Part shown: one piece after another, positions 38,686 to 48,504 of the stretch
How the letters are laid out: every line of letters starts with the position of its first letter
Numbering within the stretch: position 1 is the first letter of the stretch
Assembly (NCBI RefSeq): GCF_900116255.1
Contig: NZ_FPAI01000012.1
Span: forward strand, 1 to 64,000
Direction: 5' to 3'
Length of the DNA stretch: 64,000 nt
Source: Halolactibacillus miurensis
Lineage (GTDB): Bacteria > Bacillota > Bacilli > Bacillales > Amphibacillaceae
Notes under the pieces: generated by a model
Told to the model about the DNA's origin: nothing
Seen by the model: only the letters and a program-made list of their open reading frames with translations
Databases searched by the model: none
Program-made: the position numbers and the translations under genes

Positions 38686-38700
38686 ATCTCAAAATGAGAT
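38686..38700. promoter_or_regulatory. GltC box between gltB and gltC
   Basis: The sequence ATCTCAAAATGAGAT has perfect six-base arms around AAA. It is the same dyad known as the GltC binding box in the B. subtilis gltA-gltC intergenic region. The site is placed between the divergent genes, so it can serve both gltBD activation and gltC autoregulation. Confidence 0.9.
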
Positions 38701-38786
38701 GAATATATAACGGTGGATTAACATCGTGTCAATGCCTCCCCCGTTTTAATCGGGATAAAATCAATCATACAAATGAGGGATAACCA

Positions 38787-39734
38787 ATGGAATTTAGACA
38801 ATTGAAGTACTTTATTGAAGTAGCTGAACGCGAACACGTCTCTGAAGCAGCGCTCCATCTTCATGTGGCGCAATCAGCCATCAGCCGGCAAATAGCTAAT
38901 TTAGAAAGTGAATTAGGGGTACAGTTATTTGAACGAGAAGGTCGTAATGTGAAGTTATTGCCGATTGGTAAAATCTTTTTAGTGCATGCGAAAGAAGCGA
39001 TGAAAGCGATTGATTTCGCGAAAAAACAAATGGATGAATACATTGATCCTGAGCGTGGATCAATTAAAATTGGCTTTCCGACCAGTCTAGCTAGTACGAT
39101 GTTGCCGCACTTGTTAGCTGAGTTTAAAGAACAATATCCTCATATTCATTTTCAATTACGTCAAGGCGCCTATAACTTTTTAATTGATGCGATTAAAGCA
39201 AGGGAATTAGACATTGCTTTTTTAGGTCCTGTCGTAACGGACGACCCACAAATTAATGGAGATGTGCTCTTTTATGAACAAATGTTTTTACTGGCGCCAA
39301 GAAGCCATCGACTTGCGAACCGTAAAAGCGTTTATTTAACTGAATTAAAGGATGAAGAGTTTGTGCTTTTCCCTAAAGGCTATATTTTTGAAAAGCTTGT
39401 GGTTGACGGCTGTCAATCAGTCGGGTTTGATCCTCATGTCACAACAGAGGGGGAAGATATGGATGCGATCAAAGGTATGGTCGCAGCGGGTATTGGTTTA
39501 ACAATCTTACCAGAAAGTGCCCTGCATGAGCAGAGGTCTAACTTTACTGTGACCATTCCCATTAGCAGTCCGGACTTAAAGCGGAGCGTTGGGATTATTA
39601 CACCTAAGCACAGAGAACTTGCCCCATCTGAGAAAGTCTTTTATAATTTTGTCTTAAACCAGTTTAATTCAGAGACAAATCTATCAGACAATGTGATTGA
39701 TGAACCGGGACAAAGCGATCAAGATTTAGATTGA
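38787..39734 (+). CDS. gltC: LysR-type activator of glutamate synthase genes
   Basis: A 315-residue LysR regulator with an N-terminal winged helix (MEFRQLKYFIEVAE; HVAQSAISRQIANLESELGVQLF is the recognition helix region) and a two-lobed effector domain (about 90-295). Divergent placement against gltBD with a GltC box between them makes the identification strong. In Bacillus GltC is tuned by 2-oxoglutarate and glutamate. The C-terminal tail is slightly longer than in B. subtilis (300 residues). Confidence 0.95.
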   Translation: MEFRQLKYFIEVAEREHVSEAALHLHVAQSAISRQIANLESELGVQLFEREGRNVKLLPIGKIFLVHAKEAMKAIDFAKKQMDEYIDPERGSIKIGFPTSLASTMLPHLLAEFKEQYPHIHFQLRQGAYNFLIDAIKARELDIAFLGPVVTDDPQINGDVLFYEQMFLLAPRSHRLANRKSVYLTELKDEEFVLFPKGYIFEKLVVDGCQSVGFDPHVTTEGEDMDAIKGMVAAGIGLTILPESALHEQRSNFTVTIPISSPDLKRSVGIITPKHRELAPSEKVFYNFVLNQFNSETNLSDNVIDEPGQSDQDLD

Positions 39735-39769
39735 CGTTTCATACATTTAAAGAGAGAAGGAATAAACTT

Positions 39770-40297
39770 ATGGCGAAAAAACAATTAGCCACGTTCGCAG
39801 GTGGTTGCTTTTGGTGCATGGTAAAGCCTTTTGATACGTGGGAAGGTGTGCATCAAGTGACGTCTGGTTATACTGGTGGTCATGTTGAAAATCCAACCTA
39901 TCAAGATGTAAAATCAGGAACGTCAGGTCATTATGAAGCGGTTCAAATTAGCTATGACCCTGATATCATCGATTATCAAACAATCCTTGATTTGTATTGG
40001 CCGCAAATTGACCCAACGGATGCTGGTGGACAATTTCATGACCGCGGGAGTCAGTATCGTACAGCAATTTTTTATCATGATGAGATGCAAGCACAACTGG
40101 CTGAAGCATCAAAACAACGCGTAGCTAGCAGTGGTTTATTTACCGCCCCTATTGTGACGGAAATATTACCAGCGACAACTTTTTATCCAGCGGAAGATTA
40201 TCATCAAGACTACTACAAAACACATAAAGAAGATTACGAAGCGGACCGACAGAGATCAGGCCGTGATGACTTTATTAAAGACCATTGGAAAAAGTGA
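39770..40297 (+). CDS. msrA: Peptide methionine sulfoxide reductase A
   Basis: A 175-residue enzyme that repairs methionine-S-sulfoxide. The catalytic Cys lies in the diagnostic GGCFWC motif (about residue 10-15), followed by VTSGYTGG and the late PAEDYHQDYY motif. No C-terminal MsrB domain is fused. The ATG at 39770 follows AGAAGGA; a frame opening at 39731 overlaps the gltC end and lacks an RBS. It lies 35 bases after gltC and may be co-transcribed with it. Confidence 0.96.
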   Translation: MAKKQLATFAGGCFWCMVKPFDTWEGVHQVTSGYTGGHVENPTYQDVKSGTSGHYEAVQISYDPDIIDYQTILDLYWPQIDPTDAGGQFHDRGSQYRTAIFYHDEMQAQLAEASKQRVASSGLFTAPIVTEILPATTFYPAEDYHQDYYKTHKEDYEADRQRSGRDDFIKDHWKK

Positions 40298-40497
40298 TGG
40301 GGATAAATAAGTAGTTTCGTTCACTAAGAGAAAAATGAAAATAAGCATCCTTTGCGTCTATTACAATTATTGTTTGTTGCACATATCAAATGGATATGAA
40401 GAAAAACAGAAATATATTACCCCTAAAACACCGACACAAGGGCTGAGATTAACAGATGAAAATTTATATTAAAGATATTATTTGTATGTGTAATCTA

Positions 40498-40525
40498 AAA
40501 GGCATTGCTAAAAAGCAGTGCCTTT
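40498..40525 (+). terminator. Hairpin terminator
   Basis: AAAGGCATTGCT pairs with AGCAGTGCCTTT around AAAA, followed by a short T-rich tail. It lies about 200 bases after msrA, so it may belong to msrA or to a lost gene. Confidence 0.6.
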
Positions 40526-40583
40526 AATTATTAATGCTAGTCATTTTTCATATTAACTAGTACAGCTTGTTACTTTAAAATTA

Positions 40584-40634
40584 GGGCTTTTACAAGCCCC
40601 CACTTCAAAACTCGTTAGAGTTTAAGTGGTGGGT
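40584..40634. mobile_element. Possible orphan IS200/IS605-type right end
   Basis: GGGCTT/AAGCCC (40584-40599) is followed by a long imperfect hairpin, CCACTTCAAAACTC against GAGTTTAAGTGG (40600-40629), and then GGGTAATTGAC. IS200/IS605 elements often end in such a C-rich hairpin with a short tail ending in TTGAC or TTCAC. No tnpA or tnpB frame is present, so at most a relic or a non-autonomous copy is left. The assignment rests on resemblance only. Confidence 0.4.
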
Positions 40635-40649
40635 AATTGACTCAGGTCT

Positions 40650-40811
40650 CTAGTCCCTTTTGTATAGACCATATAAGAAACCAAACAAAACAACTAAAAA
40701 CCCTGGATATATTAGAAGTCCACCTCTAGTTGTGGTTGTAGTATCCAGTGTAATGATTGCACCTATCAATATAATACTTATTCCCAATAACATTATTCTT
40801 GTTGAATGCAT
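40650..40811 (-). CDS. 53-residue two-helix membrane protein, unknown
   Basis: A short minus-strand frame starts with ATG (40809-40811) six bases after a perfect AGGAGGT and stops at TAG (40650-40652). The product has two hydrophobic helices (about residues 5-22 and 32-49) joined by a Thr-rich loop with TTTTTRGG and ending YKRD. The strong RBS and coherent two-helix pattern support a real gene. No family is recognised. It lies next to the IS-like hairpin. Confidence 0.65.
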   Translation of the reverse strand: MHSTRIMLLGISIILIGAIITLDTTTTTRGGLLIYPGFLVVLFGFLYGLYKRD

Positions 40812-41138
40812 AAGGCACCTCCTATAGCCATACCCCTCTTAAATAATTACGTTAGATGAATAAGTTTCTATATTTAGTTTAACATAATATTTTCTTTTAT
40901 TTATCAAATTTTCAATATTTTTAAAAGGATTACTTTACTAATTTTTTGCGCTTACCCATAAACAATAGGAGGTTATTCCACCTCCTATTGTTATCATATT
41001 TAAGCTGATATTTCCAACGCATATTTTAGTTTTCTCTGAATTAACGAAACAACGTAGAAGATTATCTTACTTTTGTTCATACACTTTTTACAGTTACCCG
41101 CCCAACATTGAATCAGGATGGCTATTGAGATCAACACA
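40812..41138. other. Intergenic region after the his operon
   Basis: About 330 bases containing one strong hairpin (40961-40992) and otherwise AT-rich sequence. It should hold the promoter of the 53-residue gene, but none was clear. Frames seen here are short and lack an RBS. Confidence 0.5.
40961..40992 (-). terminator. Probable terminator of the his operon
   Basis: AACAATAGGAGGT and its exact complement (40980-40992) flank a six-base loop about 145 bases after hisI. The flanking T-run is weak. Confidence 0.6.
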
Positions 41139-41792
41139 TTACCACTCGGTAACCTCATCCCGGTCTCCTTTATTATTACCTTTTTTCGCAAAACGTCGGG
41201 TGAGTTCTCGTTTGACATCGGTTAATTCAACGCCGGTATCTTCCATCAAGACAAAGGTGTGATAAATCAGATCACTTATTTCTAACGTCATTTCTTCTTT
41301 ATCTGCATTTTTAGCGGCAATAATAACTTCGCCAGCTTCTTCGATTAATTTCTTGCTTATTTTATCGACCCCTTTATTAAATAAGTAGTTCGTGTAGGAA
41401 CCTTCTTTTGGGTCAATTTTTCGTTCTTTAATCTCATCAATCAAGGTATGAAAAATATTTGGATCAATCGATTGATCGTCGTGATTTTCTCTCACATGAT
41501 TGAAAAAGCATGATTCTCGACCTGTATGACAGGCCGGGCCATTTTTTTCAACTTCAATCAGTAAGGTATCTTGATCACAATCAAGCGTGATGGATAGCAC
41601 TTTTTGGGTATGACCAGACGTGGCCCCTTTATGCCATAATTCTTCACGTGAGCGTGAGTAAAAGACCGTTTCGTTTGTTTCTAATGTTTTTTGGTAAGCC
41701 TCTTCGTTCATATAGGCCAGCATTAACACATCTTTTGTTTCATAATCAATAATCACCGCTGGGACAAGTCCTTTAGAAAAATCAGGTTTCAC
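41139..41792 (-). CDS. hisI: Bifunctional phosphoribosyl-AMP cyclohydrolase / phosphoribosyl-ATP pyrophosphatase
   Basis: This HisIE fusion of about 217 residues performs steps two and three of histidine synthesis. The N-terminal cyclohydrolase domain has metal ligands in TLDCDQD and [10 protein letters not shown] (about 75-105). The C-terminal pyrophosphatase domain starts near 115 with [27 protein letters not shown]. The GTG at 41792 follows AAGGAG and overlaps the hisF end by 11 bases. Last gene of the his operon. Confidence 0.95.
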   Translation of the reverse strand: MKPDFSKGLVPAVIIDYETKDVLMLAYMNEEAYQKTLETNETVFYSRSREELWHKGATSGHTQKVLSITLDCDQDTLLIEVEKNGPACHTGRESCFFNHVRENHDDQSIDPNIFHTLIDEIKERKIDPKEGSYTNYLFNKGVDKISKKLIEEAGEVIIAAKNADKEEMTLEISDLIYHTFVLMEDTGVELTDVKRELTRRFAKKGNNKGDRDEVTEW

Positions 41793-42540
41793 GAACAAGC
41801 ACTCCTTTCTTGACACAGGCATCTTTTACATCTTTGACACGATAAGCCTCTTCATGAAAAATTGAGGCCGCAAGGCCTGCCGAGACATCGGTTGCTTGGA
41901 ATACTTCGGTAAAGTGATCCGGATGCCCAACGCCACCTGAGGCAATGACAGGAATGCGCACCGCATCGACAATTGCTTGTGTCAGTGGTAAATCAAAACC
42001 AGTTTTTACCCCATCTGCATCAACACTTGTCAGTAATATCTCTCCTGCACCTAATGATTCGACTTGTTTTGCCCATTCAATGGCATCTAGACCCGCATCT
42101 TTAGAACCACCATGGGTCATCACATGCCAACCATCATCAAATCGCTTGGCATCGATCGCAACGACAATACACTGGTTACCGAATCGTGCACTTGCTTCTT
42201 TTACAAGATTTGGTTCGTGCACGGCAGCTGAATTAATGCCGACTTTGTCAGCGCCTGCTTGTAGGAGACGATTTACATCTTCAATCGAGCGGACACCCCC
42301 ACCAACGGTAAATGGGACATGAATATTTTTAGCGGTCCTTTCAACAATATCAACCATCGTCTGTCTGGCTTCATTTGTCGCAGAAATGTCTAGAAAGACG
42401 ATCTCATCAGCGCCCTGTTCAGAATAACGCTTCGCCATGTCAACGGGGTCACCTAATTCACGCAGTCCAACAAAATTTACACCCTTTACAACTTTTCCGT
42501 TTTTAACGTCAAGACAAGGAATGATTCGTTTGGCGATCAT
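41782..42540 (-). CDS. hisF: Imidazole glycerol phosphate synthase, cyclase subunit
   Basis: A 252-residue TIM-barrel subunit that makes imidazole glycerol phosphate and AICAR using ammonia from HisH. Catalytic Asp residues are in [14 protein letters not shown] (about residue 11) and [10 protein letters not shown] (about 130). Overlaps hisA by four bases and hisI by 11. Confidence 0.97.
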   Translation of the reverse strand: MIAKRIIPCLDVKNGKVVKGVNFVGLRELGDPVDMAKRYSEQGADEIVFLDISATNEARQTMVDIVERTAKNIHVPFTVGGGVRSIEDVNRLLQAGADKVGINSAAVHEPNLVKEASARFGNQCIVVAIDAKRFDDGWHVMTHGGSKDAGLDAIEWAKQVESLGAGEILLTSVDADGVKTGFDLPLTQAIVDAVRIPVIASGGVGHPDHFTEVFQATDVSAGLAASIFHEEAYRVKDVKDACVKKGVLVRET

Positions 42541-43244
42541 AGCTTCACCGCCTCGGATAAATCGATGGCTCCTTGATAAATGGCTTTACCCACAATCGCT
42601 TCTTCAATGCCAATCGCTTTTAGTGCTTCTAAATCACTTATTTTACTAATGCCACCACTGGCAACAATCGTTGCGTCAACAGCCTTGTTTAAGGCGTCTA
42701 ACTGATCAATACTTGGCCCTGTCATGGTGCCGTCTTTTGAAATATCAGTAAAGACAATGGTCTCTACGCCAAGGGCCACCATTTCTTTAGCAAAGGTAAT
42801 ATAATCTTTATCAGAAACTGTCTCCCAACCATGCGTTGCCACGCGCTTATCTTTCGCATCAATGCCAACAACAATCTGTTTCTTGTAAAGAGCGACCGCT
42901 TCTTTTAAAAAGTCAGGACTCTCAATCGCCGCCGTACCTAACACAATCCGGTCGACACCTAGAGTGACAAGCTCTTCAACTTCTTTCATTGAGCGAATGC
43001 CCCCGCCAACTTCAATCGGCACAGTTGAATGTTCAACCAAGGTTTTAATTAAGGGGTATTGGCGCTTATTGGGATCTCTTGCCCCATCTAAGTCAACAAT
43101 ATGGACAATCTCAGCCCCATTCTCGATAAAGGTTTCAAGTTGTTTGATTGGGTCTTTCGCGACTTGTTCTGACTTGTTAAAATCGCCTTGATACAGTCTC
43201 ACGCACTGTCCATTTAGTAAATCAATCGCTGGTAATATTTTCAT
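42537..43244 (-). CDS. hisA: ProFAR isomerase
   Basis: A 235-residue TIM-barrel isomerase for step four of histidine synthesis. The catalytic Asp residues are in [16 protein letters not shown] (about residue 8) and [11 protein letters not shown] (about 128). It overlaps both hisH and hisF by four bases, showing tight translational coupling. Confidence 0.97.
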   Translation of the reverse strand: MKILPAIDLLNGQCVRLYQGDFNKSEQVAKDPIKQLETFIENGAEIVHIVDLDGARDPNKRQYPLIKTLVEHSTVPIEVGGGIRSMKEVEELVTLGVDRIVLGTAAIESPDFLKEAVALYKKQIVVGIDAKDKRVATHGWETVSDKDYITFAKEMVALGVETIVFTDISKDGTMTGPSIDQLDALNKAVDATIVASGGISKISDLEALKAIGIEEAIVGKAIYQGAIDLSEAVKL

Positions 43245-43840
43245 CGTTTCACCTCATTTAAAAATGTTTGAATAATGTCTGAGCCTACGTCGGCGCTTTT
43301 CTCTGGGTGGAATTGGATGCCGAAAATATGCCCTGAGCGCACAATCGCCGTAATCGCTTCCCCGTAGTTACTTTTGGCGACGATATAGCGATCATCCGTC
43401 TCCGCTTGATACGTATGCACAAAATAAACAAAGGTTTGTTCAAAAGATTTGAAAGCAGGATGCATATCAGAGATCTTTAGCTGGTTCCAACCGACATGCG
43501 GCAGAATATAATCGGTATTAATCTTTCTTACGGTACCAGGGATGAGGTTTAACCCTTTCGCTACCTCTCCTTCTGTGCCCTCTGAAAACAACAGCTGCAT
43601 CCCTAAACAAATGCCTAAGAATGGTTTTGTTTTGGCTAAGTCAATCAATAAATCATATAAATCGCGCGAGTAAATCTCTTTCATCGCTGCTTGAAACGAA
43701 CCAACACCAGGTAAGACAATGATATCAGCTTGATATAATGTGGCCTTGTCATCGGTTACGACAACTGTCTCTCCAAGCTTTTCAAAAGCATGTCTCACAC
43801 TTAATACATTTCCCATGCCATAATCGACAATCGCAATCAT
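43241..43840 (-). CDS. hisH: Imidazole glycerol phosphate synthase, glutamine amidotransferase subunit
   Basis: A 199-residue class I amidotransferase that feeds ammonia to HisF. The nucleophile Cys is in [12 protein letters not shown] (about residue 79), and the His-Glu pair is in GIQFHPEKS (about 176-178). Overlaps hisB and hisA by four bases each. Confidence 0.97.
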   Translation of the reverse strand: MIAIVDYGMGNVLSVRHAFEKLGETVVVTDDKATLYQADIIVLPGVGSFQAAMKEIYSRDLYDLLIDLAKTKPFLGICLGMQLLFSEGTEGEVAKGLNLIPGTVRKINTDYILPHVGWNQLKISDMHPAFKSFEQTFVYFVHTYQAETDDRYIVAKSNYGEAITAIVRSGHIFGIQFHPEKSADVGSDIIQTFLNEVKR

Positions 43841-44424
43841 TCAAGCAGCCCCTTCGTTGAATTAACCCCTTTAATTTCAGGATTAATTTTAATAGCTTGG
43901 GAGAGCGCTTGACCGAGTGCTTTAAAAATCGCTTCAATTTTATGGTGTGTATTTATTCCATACAAAACACGTGCGTGCAGTGTGATACCAGCATGAACCA
44001 TAAAGGCTTGTAAAAATTCGCGCACAAGTTCTGTGTCGAAATTGCCTAATGTCTCATTCGTGAACTCAGCATCTAACACGAGGTAAGGTCGACCGCTAAT
44101 ATCAAGGGACACAAACCCTAGCGCTTCGTCCATTGGTACGTAAGCTGTTCCATAGCGATTAATCCCGACTTTATCACCTAGGGCTTCTTTAAATAATTGA
44201 CCGATGACAATTCCAACATCTTCAACCGTATGGTGACTATCAATATGTAAGTCGCCATCTGCCTTTACTTCAAGCGAAAAGCGTCCGTGTGAAGCAAAGA
44301 GTGTCAACATGTGATCAAAAAAACCAACCCCCGTATCGATTGAAACGGGTGCTTGTGCATCTAAATTAAGGGAAACATCGATGGATGTTTCATATGTTTG
44401 TCGTTGTTTTGTACTTTTACGCAT
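43837..44424 (-). CDS. hisB: Imidazoleglycerol-phosphate dehydratase
   Basis: A monofunctional dehydratase of about 195 residues with the manganese-binding repeats [11 protein letters not shown] (about 65) and [14 protein letters not shown] (about 165). It lacks the phosphatase domain of enterobacterial HisB, which fits the separate hisJ. The second ATG (44424) is chosen because AGAGG is then seven bases away. Confidence 0.96.
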   Translation of the reverse strand: MRKSTKQRQTYETSIDVSLNLDAQAPVSIDTGVGFFDHMLTLFASHGRFSLEVKADGDLHIDSHHTVEDVGIVIGQLFKEALGDKVGINRYGTAYVPMDEALGFVSLDISGRPYLVLDAEFTNETLGNFDTELVREFLQAFMVHAGITLHARVLYGINTHHKIEAIFKALGQALSQAIKINPEIKGVNSTKGLLE

Positions 44425-44452
44425 GTTCATTCCTCTTTTCTTTATCCATCAA

Positions 44453-45733
44453 TTAATCTTCAAATCGCTTAATGACCGCTTCAGCATGACCATCCAATTG
44501 TTCTTCTCTGGCGATTGTGACAACGTCATTTTTCGCTAGTTGTAGCGCCTCTTTCGAGTAATATAAAAACGTCGTTTTCTTAACGAAATCATCAACAGAT
44601 AAACCAGATGAGAATTTTGCTGTACCTGATGTTGGTAAGACATGATTAGGTCCAGCGTAATAGTCACCAAGTGATTCCGGTGTGTAATGACCTAAGAACA
44701 CGCTGCCGGCATGCTTAATATAGCGTAAATAATCAAGTGGTTGATCCACTTGAATTTCTAGGTGTTCAGGTGCTAGTATGTTAGACAATTCAAATGCTTC
44801 ATCAAGGGAAGCGACATAGACGAGTCCTCCTAAATCCCTTAAGGCTTTTTCGGCAATCTCAACCCTTGGTAACACGCTTAACTGCTTTTCAAGTGCTCGT
44901 GTTGTCTCATCAATGAGTTCTTTTGATGTGGTAAACAAATAGGCACGTGCTAACGTATCGTGTTCTGCTTGGGCAATTAAATCACTAGCAATATGTTTCG
45001 CTTGTGCGGTTTCATCGGCAATAATCGCGACCTCTGACGGTCCAGCGACCATATCTATGCCGACATCACCGAATACGAGGGACTTTGCAGCGGCGACGTA
45101 AGCATTACCAGGTCCGACAATTTTATCAACTTTCGGTAATGATTCTGTTCCGTAGCTTAGACCGGCAATGGCTTGAATCCCACCAACTTTATAAATATCC
45201 GTTACCCCGGCAATATCCGCGGCTACAAGTAGAATAGGATTGATGGTCTCGCCGAAACGCTCAGGTGTCACCATGATGACGTTGGTCACGCCTGCTAAAA
45301 CAGCCGGAATCGCATTCATCAACACCGATGACGGGTAACAAGCGGTACCACCAGGCACGTAAATACCGACATTCTCAATTGGCGTGTACAACTGTCCGGA
45401 TACAATGTCTTTATCATGCTGCATAAATCGTGATTCTTTCAATTGTTTTTGGTGAAAGCTTCGGATATTGTCCGCGGCACGTTTCAATGCATCGATAACA
45501 TCTGGTTTAATCTGATCCCAAGCAGCTTGTCGCTCCTCATTAGAAACTTTTAAGTCACCTTCTAACTTGCCATCAAATTTTTCAATGTAGTAAAATAACG
45601 CCTCATCTTTATCCCGGCGAATATGTTTAATGACATCTTTAGCCACTTGTTCAATGTGTTCTTTTTGTTCATTAGGTGCTTGTTGATGCTTAAGTTGGGC
45701 AAGAAAACTTTCTTTATCTAGAATGTTAATCAT
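44453..45733 (-). CDS. hisD: Histidinol dehydrogenase
   Basis: An enzyme of about 426 residues catalysing the two-step oxidation of histidinol to histidine, zinc-dependent. Signature stretch: IVGPGNAYVAAAKSLVFGDVGIDMVAGPSEV (about 225-255). The HEHLEI-type ligand appears as LAPEHLEIQ. The ATG at 45733 follows GGAGG; a frame from 45766 lies within hisG. Overlaps the hisG end. Confidence 0.96.
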   Translation of the reverse strand: MINILDKESFLAQLKHQQAPNEQKEHIEQVAKDVIKHIRRDKDEALFYYIEKFDGKLEGDLKVSNEERQAAWDQIKPDVIDALKRAADNIRSFHQKQLKESRFMQHDKDIVSGQLYTPIENVGIYVPGGTACYPSSVLMNAIPAVLAGVTNVIMVTPERFGETINPILLVAADIAGVTDIYKVGGIQAIAGLSYGTESLPKVDKIVGPGNAYVAAAKSLVFGDVGIDMVAGPSEVAIIADETAQAKHIASDLIAQAEHDTLARAYLFTTSKELIDETTRALEKQLSVLPRVEIAEKALRDLGGLVYVASLDEAFELSNILAPEHLEIQVDQPLDYLRYIKHAGSVFLGHYTPESLGDYYAGPNHVLPTSGTAKFSSGLSVDDFVKKTTFLYYSKEALQLAKNDVVTIAREEQLDGHAEAVIKRFED

Positions 45734-46352
45734 GCTCGTTTCCTCCATTCGGCTTAAGACGGTCAATCACGGGCTTTAGCTCTTCTCGTTTAATCTTCAA
45801 GGCAGAACGATTGGCAATCAGTCTCGCACTAAATTGCATAAACTCTTCTTCAACGACTAAGCCGTTTTCTTTAAGGGTATTACCTGTTTCTACAATATCT
45901 ACAATCGCATCCGACAAACCTAAAATAGGTGCTAGTTCAACGGACCCTTCTAATTTGATAATATCAACAGACTCACCTTTCTCTTTATAGAAAGCTTTGG
46001 TGATACCGGTATATTTACTCGCAATGCGTTTTTTTCCATTTGACCAGACTTTTCCTTCCTCGGTGGCTACTGCCATGCGGCAAGCACCAAAAGGGAGCGG
46101 GAATAAGTCAAACACATCAGGTTGACATTCAGCTAAGATATCGCCGCCGACAATGCCTAAGTCAGCAATGCCGTACTGGACATAGGTTGCGACGTCTGGT
46201 CCTTTAGCAAAAATGAATTGAAAATCGTCCGTATCAACCCGTAATTTTCGCCCTTTATCCGTTAAAGGCTCAATATCGTAACCTAACGATTGATAGTAGT
46301 TTAAAAATTGCTTTTCTAAACGCCCTTTTGTTAGCGCAATAACTGGCTTCAC
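45726..46352 (-). CDS. hisG: ATP phosphoribosyltransferase, short form
   Basis: A 208-residue catalytic subunit for the first step of histidine synthesis. The short form lacks the C-terminal regulatory domain and depends on HisZ. The motif VDIVETGNTLKENGL (about 155) binds PRPP. It overlaps hisZ by four bases, so the two partners are made together. Confidence 0.96.
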   Translation of the reverse strand: MKPVIALTKGRLEKQFLNYYQSLGYDIEPLTDKGRKLRVDTDDFQFIFAKGPDVATYVQYGIADLGIVGGDILAECQPDVFDLFPLPFGACRMAVATEEGKVWSNGKKRIASKYTGITKAFYKEKGESVDIIKLEGSVELAPILGLSDAIVDIVETGNTLKENGLVVEEEFMQFSARLIANRSALKIKREELKPVIDRLKPNGGNEHD

Positions 46353-47446
46353 TTCGCTCCCTCATTTCTTAAATCGATGATTGTTTCGTAATCTTTTTCG
46401 TTCGGTTCACTATAGACGACATCAACGATTTTGTCGGTCATAGTGCGTCGTTTTAGTTCTGCGAGTACGTGCGTCTCTTCTGATGCGATAATCGCTACAC
46501 GAGAGAGCTCTTCCACTTGAACAGACCCTGCAAGTACATCGACATCAAAAGCTAAGCCAATCGCTTGTATCGACTGATTAAATTGTTGATACAATTTATC
46601 GTACCGTCCTCCAGAGAAACATTCTTCTCCACTTGTTGTTAAGTAACCTCTAAACATCGTTCCGCTATAATAAGGCAATTGTTTGACACGACCTAAATCA
46701 ACAATGGTTTGATCTATTCCCAGTTGTTCCAGAACGTTGACTAATTGAGTCAACTCTTTTATGATGGTCACAATCGTATCATCATCTTGATATTTAACTT
46801 TATAGCGGTCAAGAATTGAGACATCACCATAGGCATCAATCAGATCCAAGAGTTGTTGTTGGACCCGCGTATTGTTTTGCGTGAGATCCTTTACAACGTC
46901 TTGACGCTTATCGTGCATCGCTTGACGCAGTTTCGTCTCTTCATCTGGTGTGAGTGATAGTGGGGCAATCATTGTTTCATAAATGCCGGTATGACCAAGT
47001 TCGATGACATAGTCCGAGACATCAACAGCTGATAAGTAGTCAATCGCAAAACATAGTGTTTCTATCTCGCCCTCAATCGGAGCCGTACGAATCATCTCAA
47101 TGCCTGCTTGTCTACTTTCAATACCGTCTTTATCTTGGGTAAACACAGAACCTTGATAGAACCATTTTGATTCTTTTGGATTCAGTTTCATCAGAGCTCT
47201 AGCGATAGCAGTCGTCCAATCAGGACGGAGAACTTCAATCGCACCTTCTCGGTCAAACCACTTTAATAACTGTTGAAAAGGCATTCCAACATGTGGATTC
47301 GTAAAAGTATCCGCATATTCTATCACCGGTGTTTCAATCGCTTTAAATCCGCGAGAAACCGCGACATCATTAAAGATTTGGTATACGTGTTGTTTTTTTA
47401 GTAGGATCTTGCCAATTTGATCTTGACTGCCATCAGGTAAAAACAT
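46349..47446 (-). CDS. hisZ: ATP phosphoribosyltransferase regulatory subunit
   Basis: A 365-residue HisRS paralogue without the anticodon-binding domain that forms an octamer with HisG. It retains class II aminoacyl-tRNA synthetase fold features (IEVLRPDWTTAIARAL near residue 75; GGRYDKLYQQF near 285) but cannot charge tRNA. It is the first gene of the his operon; the operon promoter lies about 65 bases upstream. Confidence 0.95.
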   Translation of the reverse strand: MFLPDGSQDQIGKILLKKQHVYQIFNDVAVSRGFKAIETPVIEYADTFTNPHVGMPFQQLLKWFDREGAIEVLRPDWTTAIARALMKLNPKESKWFYQGSVFTQDKDGIESRQAGIEMIRTAPIEGEIETLCFAIDYLSAVDVSDYVIELGHTGIYETMIAPLSLTPDEETKLRQAMHDKRQDVVKDLTQNNTRVQQQLLDLIDAYGDVSILDRYKVKYQDDDTIVTIIKELTQLVNVLEQLGIDQTIVDLGRVKQLPYYSGTMFRGYLTTSGEECFSGGRYDKLYQQFNQSIQAIGLAFDVDVLAGSVQVEELSRVAIIASEETHVLAELKRRTMTDKIVDVVYSEPNEKDYETIIDLRNEGAK

Positions 47447-47511
47447 ACTGTCACATCCGTTTCTTTATTACTCTACCACTTTAGCGCGATAAAGTATTGA
47501 TCGTGTTATTA

Positions 47512-47540
47512 ATTTAACATTATTTTATGAACTGGTCAAC
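47512..47540 (-). promoter_or_regulatory. his operon promoter
   Basis: TTGACC (47535-47540), a 17-base spacer, and TAAATT (47512-47517) on the minus strand. No T-box or other leader element lies between it and hisZ. Confidence 0.65.
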
Positions 47541-47601
47541 AATTTTCTCTTTTCTAATTGTTCAGTTAATTATATCATACATAATAGAAGGAGGTTTTTA
47601 A

Positions 47602-48411
47602 ATGTCTAATTTAGGAGATTTTCATATCCATACCCCATTTTGTCCACACGGAACAACCGATTCATTGAGTCAGTATGCAGAAAAAGCATGCGCATTAGGG
47701 TTAACAGCTATCAGTTTCACTGAGCACGCCCCACTACCTAACGGGTTTATCGATCCAACCCCAGACCAGGATAGCGGCATGAGCCCAGACCAAGTAGACG
47801 CTTATATTCAAGCGGTTCAAGCAATAAAAGAAACGTATAAAAACCGACTGACCATTCATCTTGGGTTTGAAGTCGATTACATTGAAGGATTTGAAGAGGA
47901 CATCAGCCATTTTCTTGACACCTATGGTGACGTGATTGATGATGCGATTTTATCCGTGCATATGCTAAAGGACCACACAGGTAAGTTTCATTGTCTTGAT
48001 TTTAGTTCGGAGGCTTTTGGTGAGTTAGTAACAGTGTTCGGATCAGTCGAAGCGGTCTATCATGCTTATTTTCAAACGATTGAACGATCTGTCTGTAGTG
48101 ATTTAGGTAAGTTTAAGCCGTCACGTATCGGTCATATCACCCTTGTTGAAAAGTTTAAGAAAGTGTATCCTTATACGTATTCACAGGCTATGATGCAACA
48201 GATTGACTGCTTATTATCATTAATAAAAAAAGAAGGTTATAGTCTAGATGTCAATACCGCTGGTTTATTTAAACCCCATTGCGGTACGCTTTACCCTAAT
48301 CCAACGGTGTTAAAACTTGCCAAAGAAAAACAAATTCCTTTACGGCTAGGTTCCGATGCCCATCAAGCATCTGACGTTGGTCGTCGCTTTCAGTTAAGTT
48401 TAATTGAATGA
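47602..48411 (+). CDS. hisJ: Histidinol-phosphatase, PHP type
   Basis: A 269-residue PHP-domain phosphatase giving histidinol. Metal ligands are in DFHIHTPFCPHG at the start, EVDYIEG (about 92), a central SVHMLKD, and the terminal GSDAHQASDVG. The gene is divergent from the his operon with a strong GAAGGAGG RBS. It completes the pathway, since HisB here lacks a phosphatase domain. Confidence 0.95.
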   Translation: MSNLGDFHIHTPFCPHGTTDSLSQYAEKACALGLTAISFTEHAPLPNGFIDPTPDQDSGMSPDQVDAYIQAVQAIKETYKNRLTIHLGFEVDYIEGFEEDISHFLDTYGDVIDDAILSVHMLKDHTGKFHCLDFSSEAFGELVTVFGSVEAVYHAYFQTIERSVCSDLGKFKPSRIGHITLVEKFKKVYPYTYSQAMMQQIDCLLSLIKKEGYSLDVNTAGLFKPHCGTLYPNPTVLKLAKEKQIPLRLGSDAHQASDVGRRFQLSLIE

Positions 48412-48429
48412 ATGATCTAGACAAAAGTC

Positions 48430-48469
48430 AAACAGCCGTGAATGGTTATAGCCATTCACGGCTGTTTTG
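48430..48469. terminator. Terminator between convergent hisJ and parC
   Basis: AACAGCCGTGAATGG and its exact complement flank a six-base loop, with A/T runs on either side. It can serve both genes. Confidence 0.9.
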
Positions 48470-48504
48470 TATATGATCCAATGGTATTATAACAGATCTA
48501 ACGG

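Larger units (their letters stand above)
40298..40649. other. Non-conserved gap with terminator and IS-like hairpin
   Basis: About 350 bases after msrA. It holds a terminator-like hairpin at 40498-40525 and a composite hairpin at 40584-40634 that resembles an IS200/IS605 right end. No coding frame is supported. Confidence 0.55.

Noticed and set aside
40498-40634. CRISPR-like repeats in the msrA-his gap
   Set aside because: The hairpins differ from one another and are not regularly spaced.
41000-41218. 72-codon minus-strand frame at the end of hisI
   Set aside because: It overlaps the hisI coding end in another frame and has no RBS of its own; treated as a shadow.
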